A stretch of 64,000 nt of DNA, taken from assembly GCA_964019055.1 (NCBI GenBank), contig OZ025217.1:821501-885500 (forward strand). Direction: 5' to 3'. Positions 1 to 9,510 of the stretch are shown here, one piece after another. The position numbers were made by a program, and so were the translations under genes. Numbering within the stretch: the stretch's first letter is position 1; every line of letters starts with the position of its first letter. The notes below the pieces were generated by a model. It did no database searches and was not told where the DNA came from. It saw only the letters and a list, made by a program, of their open reading frames with translations. Source of the stretch: Anthopleura xanthogrammica (taxonomy: Eukaryota; Cnidaria; Anthozoa; Actiniaria; Actiniidae).

Positions 1-1604
1 GTCATCACAAACAATAGCAATGGCCCAAAACATGTAGAATGACACTAAAAAGTTGACCACTACAGCACCATGTTGTCTTTGCTTTTGGTTGAACATGTCA
101 TCTGGGAACTCTAGAACCGCTGGTGGCGTGCAGTTGAGTTTTCGTGTCTTGTGAGCGAGAAGTTTCCTCGAGGGGAAATGGGACTTCTCTTCCGCATTGC
201 TCTTTTCTGAATGAAAAAATGCATAATCAGTGGATCAGTTAAAATCAGTAAATTTATTGATGGATGAAACTGACTGGGTTCGTTTAACAAGTTGGAACAA
301 GTTGAAAGAAACCCCAGCCACTTTTTCCATAGGGTGTATTTGAAGTAGCAAGGCAGACACCAATATGGTATTGTATCGTGTTTCATTACTGAGATTAAGT
401 AATAGAAGGATCGGTTGCTATTCTTTCTCAGATTTAATCGCCCATAGTTACATTAGATACAAAATCTTTCTCTTTTCTCCCCACGGACGAACTCAGTTTT
501 ATCCAGTCAATTCCAATTCTTCGCTTGAGCATTTAATGTCACTTTTAGTTTAGTGAAGTCATGTTCTAAACAACAGTTTATTGTTTCTACCCCCTCAGTA
601 CTGCCCCGTATCTGTTCATGGCACTATTCCGAAACGGAGAGCTCAAAACAGTGTTTTACCCGCCATAAGAAAAATTAAATTTAGGCTTAAAATTCGCAAG
701 AAAGGTCAAGCAAAATTGGCATCTGTGAACAAGGTACCTGTTAAGACCCTTGTCAGAGAATCAAAGGCGCCCTACCGAGTGGGCGATCACTTCGTACATA
801 CTAGACTATTTGTTCAGAAGATATTATGATACAGAAAATTGCGCTGGTTTTACGAATGATCCTAAGTACCTGAACTTGTACAAATTTGTATATTGAAGCA
901 CAAGAAAACTAGGAAATATTTGGCATCAAAAGGCTGATTGCAAAAGTGCACTGATCATTCCTTAGTTATGTATCAAGTAGTTGTGAAGGAAGCGCGAAAG
1001 CATGAGCTAATGAATAGACCTACAACCAGTTAGTTATAAAATTGATACCGTTTTTTAACTGAAACGAATTTCTTCTGGAATTGCTACTGATAAACCATAT
1101 TTTTCAAGGAAAATTAGACTAATTTTTACCCCTGTTTAATCGAATCAAAGTTAGAAATCAAACAATGTGTCGCGCGGAAGGACAACAAAAGTTGAATTGA
1201 CTTCCTAAGGGGAAATTATAATAACAATTTAATGAAACATTTTACAGACATGAATATCTGTTATATTCTGTTGTGCCAGAGGGTTAGCTGGTTACTTATT
1301 GGTCATTTTCCTAGTATGAAGTAGCTTAAGATATCAATACTGGAACAGAATTATTTTTGTTATTTTTCTCAGAAATCATAATATTTTGTTAAGAAACACT
1401 CGAATAGCATCGAGAAAGAACAGAGAGATAAATAAAGAAAACAAACAGCATGAATCCTAATCATTCCTTGTCCTTACCTTTGGTCTGTGTCGCCGTTTTC
1501 CCATTAGCAAAGCTGTTGTATGTTGACGCTACAACTACATATAGAACTAGAAGACTTAAAGCAATTACCACGCGGTTGTTGAAGAACCGCTTTCGACTCC
1601 TCAT
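1..1604 (-). CDS. SLC24A: K+-dependent Na+/Ca2+ exchanger (NCKX/SLC24 family), N-terminal part, partial
   Basis: Two minus-strand coding exons are visible. Exon 1 (1478-1604) starts at ATG 1604-1602 and encodes MRSRKRFFNNR followed by a hydrophobic stretch (ALSLLVLYVVVAS), a signal peptide or signal anchor. It ends in phase 1 at a GTAAGG donor. Exon 2 (1-206, acceptor CAG at 207-209) joins in phase and encodes a basic linker, then LNCTPPAVLEFPDDMF, then a membrane segment ending in YMFWAIAIVCDD. A PxVxEFPxDMF motif followed by a helix ending in IAIVCDD is characteristic of the region before and within the first conserved helix of SLC24 exchangers, which exchange Na+ for Ca2+ plus K+ across plasma or organelle membranes. 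The ion-binding alpha repeats and the C-terminus lie beyond the left edge. The family call is firm; the paralogue cannot be assigned. Confidence 0.88.
207..1477. other. Intron 1 of the NCKX gene
   Basis: The interval between the two exchanger exons has no recognisable repeat family. A plus-strand reading frame at about 594-829, preceded by a pyrimidine-rich CTCAG acceptor-like site, is open for about 78 codons. It matches no family I know and lies antisense in this intron, so it is not called as a gene. Confidence 0.6.
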
Positions 1605-2217
1605 AACTCTGTAAGTTAAAAAGTAACAAAAAAAAAGAGAGAAAAAAAGCTACATTTGGATAAAGAAAGGTACTCCACTGCTCATCCTTATGACCCTCCT
1701 TGTTGTGGTTTTCTGTCAAAGGATCAGATATTTAAAAAAAACATTATTTATTCAAAGAAAACAACCTGCTATCCTTTTCACATACCTGTTACAAAGGTTA
1801 TGGTCCTAGCAACACTTAATTCACTTGATTTATCATGATAATTGCTAACTAAAAACACACACACACATATACATATATAGCTAGGATCATAGAAACTCAC
1901 TATTATTTTCATATTTTTCCTTCAAATTTTTGGGTATTTTTTTCTCATTTATTTAAGGACTAAACTCATAATTTCTTGCGAAGCTTGTAGCAAAATAATT
2001 TTCGATAACTAGAATACGATTCAAGGATAGTTACTTCAACCTGTGGGTTTGCACAAACCAAACTGGACATCAAAATAGGTACATGTTACTCAGTTTTCCA
2101 GATAGTTGTGACTAACATTTTGGGTCTAAAATGCAGTTCATATAATTTTCGAATAGAGTGAGACAGAAAAAAATAAGCTAATGAAAGGCTGCTCTACTCT
2201 AAGGCTCGCTTTACAAG
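1605..2217. other. Upstream region of the NCKX gene, no gene seen
   Basis: This AT-rich DNA just upstream of the exchanger start would hold its 5' UTR and promoter. A short CA/TA repeat occurs near 1855-1880. No TATA or initiator pair is convincing. Confidence 0.5.
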
Positions 2218-2331
2218 GAGGTAGGGTAACCCTAGCACTAGGGCAACCCGGGTGCGCTTGTAAATGCGTAAAATAAATAAGAGAAAAATATAGAAGCAAG
2301 GGCAGGCGTAGAACTAGGGTTACCCTACCTC
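2218..2331. mobile_element. Small MITE-like fold-back element with perfect 18-bp inverted ends
   Basis: The left end GAGGTAGGGTAACCCTAG (2218-2235) is repeated exactly in inverse complement at 2314-2331. The interior of about 78 bp has no reading frame of note. The end is itself partly palindromic (GGGTAACCC). The perfect arms suggest a recent insertion or strong hairpin. No target duplication is clear. Confidence 0.7.
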
Positions 2332-3627
2332 TTCGTAATCAGACCCTAAAGGTTATAAGGATGTATCATCTTACAATTACACCCGTTAAAAAATGACTTG
2401 AAGTCTGAGGTTGCGATAATAATATCGTGTAATATCTGACGTTGCGACAATGATATCGTGTAATATCGATTAATAATAATATCTCTTTTTAGGAGGGATG
2501 CGCATTTAAAACTATTAGAATCATGTGTGGAACCGTAACATTTTATGGCCAGCAAAGCTTAGAAACTTAAATTCAATCACAGTGGTCGTTTACAACTTGT
2601 TCCATTTGAACAAGAAATGACGTGATGGAAACACAAACAACCTGTTGATGGTATAGTACGAATGACTTAGCTTTGATTTTTCTGCAAAATAAACTTGTAA
2701 CTCGAAAAGTTGATACAGCTGAATATTTTTACAAGTTGTCCCACATTTACCATTCAATAAATATACTAAAATATATACAGACGATTAAAATGTCAGACAC
2801 ATTGCAAAAATGTTGTCTTATTAATTGTTTTACGACAGAAAAAAGAAAAGGACGACAGAAAAAGTTATTAAAAAAGAATTGCTGATATTTCCTTCGCTCG
2901 GATGTCAAAAGACTTACTAAGTTTCATTTCAAGTGGTTCTAAACCTTCATAAAAATCTCTTGACTTAATGCGTTAAAAGAGTTTTGTGAAGGTTTAGAAT
3001 CACTTGAAAAGAAAAAAACATTTTGGTTGGCAAACTCAAACAGTGCGCGCGCACCAATGTAATATTTGCGCTCAAAACGCGCGCGTAATATACACTTAGC
3101 ACTCTGGGAAAGTGAGTTCTTCAAAAATGTAACAGAGAAATCAAAGGAACTATGAGAAAAAAATTACTCTGTAATTTTCGTCTGCTGAAATCCTTTTATT
3201 TCCATAGAAAATGTCGAAGGAAAAATTGTCAGATGAATTTTTAGAGGAGCCAAAAAGCATAAGAACTCACTTTCCCATCATGCTTTGTGCTATAATTTCG
3301 AGCTCATGCACATTGGCTATTATTATCTAATTTATCCTGTTCCGAAAAAAGCACACACATATTCAGCCAACCACTATGCTTAAACTCTTAAAATGCCATA
3401 GTCGTTTGGACCCGTTTTTCCAACTGTTCGGGAGCTATTGACTAACTTTTAAAAAGTAATACGATGATCGTAATAAAGGCTATAAAAAAAATTGTAAACT
3501 TGCGACGTATCCTAAATCGTCGTAATGATGTCATCAAAATTTGATAAAATGATAATATTAATGTAATAGTAATGAAATAATTAGCTATCAAAGGTATCAC
3601 TTCATAACTGATAACTGCAATTAAATA

Positions 3628-4117
3628 CAGTAAAAACCCGCGTATAAGAACACCTATTTTGGCGGTTCAGGCTGATTTGGTTCTTATATAAAGGGTTATA
3701 ATCTGCAAAATCAGCCTGTAAGTGTTCTTAAGTGTTCTTAAAAAAAGTTTCTTAAAATAAGGAACATACTAGGCTACCAATAGATGAAATCAATATATAT
3801 GCACACAATTTTAATTAATTAATACAATGATGTAACTATTTTAATTTAAAAAAAAAAATGATAAATCAAGGCAATACTGTACTGTATTGATGCAACTGTA
3901 TATTGTGGAGTACAGCCTGCACTCCAGAACAGACTAAGACCCAAACAAAACCATACAAATTCAAAATGAAAAGTAGTGTTGATCTTTGATATTTTTCCAT
4001 ATAAGAACAACTTTCATTTTTCAGGCTGAATGTGTTCTTATATAAATGGTACTTTATTTCCTAAAATCAGGCCTGGGTGTTCTTAATCCACTTGTTCTTA
4101 TACGCGGGTTTTTACTG
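3628..4117. mobile_element. 490-bp MITE, Tc1/mariner-like ends
   Basis: Perfect 25-bp terminal inverted repeats (3628-3652 and 4093-4117) start CAGTAAAAACCCGCG. The element is flanked by TA on both sides (3626-3627 and 4118-4119), the target duplication expected of Tc1/mariner transposases. The interior repeats parts of the ends (TTCTTATATAAA and AGTGTTCTTA motifs) and has no transposase frame, so it is non-autonomous. Confidence 0.85.
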
Positions 4118-5050
4118 TACATCTTCACGATCATTCACGCGTTTGAAATTCCAATGCCGGCATATAATCAAATATGTATTTGACACTTTGCCGCGTTTTA
4201 AAAAAATCGCGTTAATTTAAGTCGTGTTAATTTCTTTTAATGTTAATTTCCATATCATTAATAGAGTGGAACGTTAATTTTCACAATATCAATGTCTATA
4301 GTAATTTTATCTTTAATCTACTTTTGAAAAATTATTTATTTTAAAACTGAACATTACAGCTAGTCACTTAATAACAACATTTCAGTTTTTGTCGGTAATT
4401 ATATTTTCGTTTATCATTCTACAAGCTCTTCATTTTCACTTTCAGATGAGTTATCTTTGTGTCCATCGCGTTATTTTCATTTAAATGGGAATTTTGGCTT
4501 CTCTTTCGCGCTAATTTTCTTCATTTTAAAGTATTTTTGCCCTCAATTCGCGTTAATTTAAGTCGCGCTAATTTCTAATACTTTAATTTCGTGGAGCTTT
4601 AGTTTCCTATAATAAAGTAGTTCAAGCGCATTCGCTTGTATGTTGAACTGACTGAAAGCCATCGTATGTTTGTGCGAAAGAACCTATCTATCATGATCAA
4701 CTCGGTAAGTTTATCATTACCACTATTGATGATATATGTAAATAAGCGCTATCAATCATGGTTAGGGCAGTGTATCGATCTACTTCTTAGACCGGACGCC
4801 CCGACGTAACTATTCCCACCAATATATGTCGTACTTACCTTCAGATATCCATGCTTTTCTAAATGTTCGTATTTGCCGACGGACTGGGATTATAAGAGTG
4901 ACTTTTAAAGTCTTTTAAAAGCTTAGCAGCTTAGACTAGAATCGAAACCGTAGCGAAAAGTTTGAAGTTAGGCGCCTTCATCCGGGTAATTAATCACTTA
5001 GTACTAGTGCTGTTTGCAAGAATTCCCTAGAGAGAGCTAGAGCTGGTAAT

Positions 5051-5172
5051 TGCTGGGTTTCAATCAGCTGATAAAAGTCTTAGACTCTGCTCCAAATGGT
5101 GGTCAAAAACTTGTGATTCAGCTGAGGAACATTCCGCACGAGACAGGAAATGACGTCTAGTGAAACCCAACT
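5051..5172. repeat. Dispersed repeat with inverted ends (copy 1)
   Basis: TGCTGGGTTTCA near 5050 recurs inverted as TGAAACCCAAC near 5161. The internal part (CTGCTCCAAATGGT ... GAGACAGGAAATGACGT) is clearly homologous to 30688-30792 in an ANO8 intron. Two copies in one window show a moderately abundant short interspersed family. Confidence 0.65.
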
Positions 5173-5644
5173 AATCTGCTCTTTTTCCAACAAGAACAAA
5201 AGATCATTCTTGTATAATATAAAAACTTTATGCACGGTTGATCAGGATAATTCCATATGTCATTATATTTATACATTTTTATAATTTTGGCGCCAAAGTG
5301 TAAAAAGGCCTGTACTATTACTTTAAAGACTTATCATGACTGAGAAATATTTTACAGTTTCTTTGTTTCTTTGCTTTCCAATATAAATGCATCTGCATTA
5401 GTAAATTCAGTATTCTACGTTGACTTTTATGAGTTCATCTGTTTTTGTAATGTCCTTGTCCAAGAGGAATTAATGGCCTCATGGTTGTCCGAAATTTTCT
5501 ATATCTTTGTCAATACTAAATAGTTTTTTTCAAACGAGTAATATACATAAGCGCATTTGATCATATATACATGACATACATATGCATTACATAAGTATTA
5601 AAATTATTATCAATATAATTTCAGGCTTGAATTCATAAAGTTTG

Positions 5645-5890
5645 GCGCGCTGTGATTGAGTGACCAGTGATTATTATTTAACAATTATTCACCGATGTTC
5701 ACCTCGACTTGGGTGAATAATTGTTATATTGTCATTACCCAGGTGATTATTCGAAAACATCGATTCATTTCTAAAATGTAGATACTTCATATCATCAAAC
5801 GGAGCGCGCGCAATTCTATACTCACCTACTTTTAGGTGATTTTAGAGAAAATATTCCGTAGTTCTCAACCAATCAGCGCGCGCGATTTTC
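5645..5890. mobile_element. Fold-back element with an internal 14-bp perfect hairpin
   Basis: Outer GC-rich inverted ends (GGCGCGCTGTGATTG near 5645 and CAATCAGCGCGCGC near 5871) flank a hairpin of AACAATTATTCACC (5680-5693) and GGTGAATAATTGTT (5711-5724) with a 17-base loop. There is no coding potential. It reads as a MITE or fold-back transposon remnant next to a microsatellite. Confidence 0.55.
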
Positions 5891-5944
5891 TAAAATCAAC
5901 TGGGTAATGATACTAAAAGACTTCACTTCATCTTTGGTGAATAA

Positions 5945-6215
5945 TTTGTAATTATTATCATTATTATTATCATCATCATTATTATCATTATTATTATCAT
6001 CATTATTATCATCATCATTATTATCATTATCATTATTATTATCATTATTATCACCATCATTATTATCATTATCATTATTATTATCATTATCATTATTATC
6101 ACCATCATCATTATCATTATTACTATTATTATTATCATTATTATCACCATCATCATTATCATTATCATTATTACTATTATTATTATTATTACTATTATTA
6201 TTGTTATTGTTATTA
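5945..6215. repeat. Compound TTA/TCA microsatellite
   Basis: About 270 bases consist almost only of ATT, ATC and ACC trinucleotides. The long open frames across it, including a Met/Ile-only one, are repeat artefacts. Confidence 0.95.
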
Positions 6216-6711
6216 TGTGATGATGCATATCCAGAAAGGTACGCAGGTCAATCTGTAATCCCTTAGATAATATATAAATATTATAAAATCTCTATATAAA
6301 ATACCTTGTGCAGGCCGAGTGTAGAATGGCAACAAAATCACACAGTACATATAGGACTGGGTATGACTACTGCATGAATAAACAGAACAAACAGCAAACA
6401 AGGGTCCTAGGGCAACTGAATTGTGTAAATCAGATTTGACCAGATTCAACTGCTCCTTCCTCCTGTCATGGCTGCCATCACATGATGGTGCAAAGCCTCT
6501 GGGATCCCTGTGCCCAAGAGGCATTGGATCTAGAGAGGCTGTGAGTCAATGAATGCCAAGCACACTGTACTTTGATTCATTAACACATGTTTTGTTAATT
6601 TATCATGGTATTTATCATGAGTCCATCTGATTGTATGTTGGACAATCGCATGGTATTTGTGGCCATATTGACCAGAACAATACATTTTCCCCCCACATGG
6701 TCTCACATTCA

Positions 6712-6975
6712 AATAAATAAAGGAATGAATGAGAATGAGCAGTGAGTTCCACAGTCACACAGTCAAAGTGGCTCTTTTTCTACTGGATTCAAATCGGAAT
6801 TTAGAAGTTAATTTTTGAGGAGGGAGGAAAACTGGTGAACCAAGGGAAAACCCCTTAAAGCACAGGAGAGAACCAATAAACAACTCTACTCATACAATAC
6901 AGAGCATGGCAGGGTTCGAACCTGGGTCACATTGTTGAGAGGCGAGTGCTGTAACTGCTATGCCACCCATGCTTC
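6712..6975 (-). mobile_element. tRNA-derived SINE, minus orientation
   Basis: On the minus strand a tRNA-like head starts near 6975 (GCATGGGTGGCATAGCAGTT) with an A box TGGCATAGCAGTTA (6952-6965) and a B box GGTTCGAACCC (around 6911-6923), spaced as in tRNA genes. A tRNA-unrelated body follows, ending near 6712 in (ATTT)n. The head does not fold into a full tRNA and has a long body, so it is a SINE and not a tRNA gene. Confidence 0.75.
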
Positions 6976-7818
6976 CCATCAATATAGTTGGTCAAAATCA
7001 AGGTTCAAAATATCTATTTGTTATGGTCTGCATAAACCAGTGAAGTATTGGAAATCCAGCATTATGATTGGCTACACAGATGTTATAGTAGTTGTCATAG
7101 TTATAATATTGATAGCTCACAAGTAGGAAAAATAAATCAGATCTCAGAACATTACTGAACCATTCAGAATGTATTATTATTAAATATAATAATAAATTGT
7201 GAAAAACTTCAGACATGCACCTTTTTTGTTTAAGTTAATTCAACACACATAGTTTATATCTTAAGTAACTCATAACACTAAAACTAAAACTAATTCGTAA
7301 CTAACTAGCAATACTACTTCTAAATATAAACAATGTTTTTCTAGAAAGAGAGAAAAAAAATAGAAATGAATAATTACATCAATACAAACAGTATAAACAT
7401 ATATAGCTTTCTTGTTCAAAAATATATTTGATTTCATGTGAAAGACACACAAACATAAAATTTCAGGGTTACATTATAAGACTATTAAATATAAATAAGA
7501 TTATGGAGTTATTATTTCAAGGGTTCAAATCCTTCTTCCAGCGAAGATAACCGATGAATATCTTGATTGTAATTCTTAAGGTTTTCATCAGTTAATCGTC
7601 GCCTCTGGAAGACTAATCTTGTACGCCGAAGCTTGACACTAGTAGCGTTTGAAGATAACATGCACACAATGTGTAACTACACCTACCACAAGAGGAATGG
7701 TTAGAGATATTTTTACAGATATTACAGAATAAATACTGAAATCGAAGAGCCAGTACTTGAGTTGTAGGTAGATGAATGAAAATATCAAATTATTCTGGAG
7801 AGAAGACGATGTTGTTGT

Positions 7819-7935
7819 TCATGTAAACATGACGTACTTGATAATAATGGCAACAAACACTAAAATCAAAGTCATGTAAGCGGCAAACAGTTCTAAGTCA
7901 AATCTCTTGTCATCAAAAGGATTTGTCGAGTTCAT
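7819..7935 (-). CDS. Candidate micro-ORF, 38-aa single-pass membrane peptide
   Basis: Minus-strand ATG at 7935-7933 has an in-frame TAG three codons upstream and a purine at -3. It encodes 38 residues: a charged start (MNSTNPFDDKRFDLELF) then one hydrophobic helix (AAYMTLILVFVAIII) and a short tail KYVMFT. An ORF this short occurs often by chance. The acidic/basic head followed by one clean helix resembles animal micropeptides, but I recognise no family. An alternative reading is a first exon: AA|GTACGT near the end is a good donor, and a CAG acceptor about 65 bases downstream continues in phase into a second hydrophobic segment that stops after about 33 residues. A further 49-codon frame follows. 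No polyadenylation signal is obvious. Confidence 0.3.
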   Translation of the reverse strand: MNSTNPFDDKRFDLELFAAYMTLILVFVAIIIKYVMFT

Positions 7936-8517
7936 TCCTGATAGCTAATAACATCAACATTCCCAAGCAATAGCAGCGTTTATGAAAAGATTTCTCTTGA
8001 AGTTTAACAACATGTTGATATGTGCTGGCATTTTGAAGGTATCCGCTCAAACTTGTTAAAACTTGATGTCCTTGATCAGCCGATCACACACGAAATCGAT
8101 TCATCGTCAAACAATCTCGAGCCAAGAATATCAATCTTGAAAAGCCGGTCTACGCCAAATATTTTCTTGCTTTAAGTTTCGTTTTAAACAGAATAGCTTC
8201 GATGAATATACACACAAACTGTATATCGCTTCACTGGAGTGACGTCACGAACCACTTTGAACCTAAGGGAAGGGAGGGGCGGGGGAGAGAGACTATTCCT
8301 TGCCACAGGTAGCCCAATAATTTTGGAAAGCTTTTCAGTGTAACATCCTTTTAAACTTAAAATGGCCCACGATAAGGGATGAATTTTTAACCGTCCAAGT
8401 ATTTGACGGTACATACTGCTTTCCATGAGAGCCGTGCTTATATCTAAAATCTAAAAAAAAAATCAAAAAAATATCACAAAACGTCCCGTGTAAATGGCAT
8501 TACGTAATCAGTATTTC

Positions 8518-8523
8518 TTTATT
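8518..8523 (-). terminator. Possible polyadenylation signal for the 865-aa gene
   Basis: AATAAA on the minus strand, about 990 bases past the stop codon at 9511. It is the first canonical hexamer I noticed in that direction. The distance is long, so the assignment is tentative. Confidence 0.3.
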
Positions 8524-9510
8524 ATTATTTTATTGAAATAAGACAGAAAGTAAATCTGACAAAATGCAATTTATGTACAACACTGCTTTATATCTTGATT
8601 ATCATTTGCCCAATATTCTATTTACAGTTTTAAAATATTTTTGCTTCCTGAATTGAATCTCAGGTTGCCCATCCCATCCTATTTTCCTTGGAAATAGTAT
8701 AGCTAGTACACCAACATAATCTATGTCACCAAGTGTTTGATTCAAACAACGTCTAAAACTGCTAGTTGACCTTGACCTTCAGAAGAAAGTCAGGGTTAAC
8801 CCAGTAGATCTAAGGAGATATGCCATATGCAGATAGCGCTTGTATAGTAGTTTTATGAGCTACGATAAAATATCTTTTGTACAACGAAACTTATTTTTAC
8901 AGCAAAAAAGTTTGAGAAAACAAATTTCTTTTGCGCTTAATTGTTTTCACTTTCCTTTTTTGTTTTTACTTTTTTCAATAAGCATAAACTATACTCTCTT
9001 CGCGATATGCAAGGCGTTCAGTTTATATGTTTATATATCAGGTATTCCTTACTTATTGGTCCTTAGTGAGGTCCCTTATATAAAACTATGAATGATTGAT
9101 GTCTACACAAACCCTTGAATTAACTTGCTTGGAATTTTGTTTTAGATGTCTTTAGCTAGTTTGTGAGACCAGTCCACTACAGTATTAATTATATCTGATA
9201 TGATGAGTGTATGACACTTTTACTGCTTTTCCACCCTCAAAACAAACAAAAAACTCCCTAGCTATAAAAATATATATCTATCAGCGCAGTTTAAAATGTT
9301 ACGGAGAAAACTGATAAAATCTGTTCATTCACATGATGTTCAAAGTCCTTGGTTCAGTTTTCGTTTTCATCTTTTATGCCCGTAATTTGTTGGAATAGTA
9401 AAAAGTACATTCCTTGCAACCCAATGTTACTTTAAAATAGAATAATAGTCTAAAGCATGACCACTCAAGAGTTCTTATTTATCCTGTTACACGCACAGCA
9501 ACCTTCACTT

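Larger units (their letters stand above)
6976..9510. other. Intergenic, no recognised gene apart from the micro-ORF near 7.9 kb
   Basis: AT-rich sequence. A possible polyadenylation signal for the upstream minus-strand gene lies at 8518-8523. The motif CACAGGTAGCCCA near 8303 also occurs as both arms of a small inverted repeat at 60817-60880, so it may be a fragment of a dispersed element. Confidence 0.5.

Noticed and set aside
581..829. Plus-strand 82-codon frame with an acceptor-like site before it
   Set aside because: Lies antisense within intron 1 of the exchanger gene, has no recognisable family and no matching neighbouring exon.
5923..6228. 101-codon Met/Ile-only frame
   Set aside because: Pure translation of a trinucleotide microsatellite.
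6905..6975. tRNA gene
   Set aside because: A and B boxes are present, but the cloverleaf is incomplete and a long non-tRNA body follows; called a SINE.
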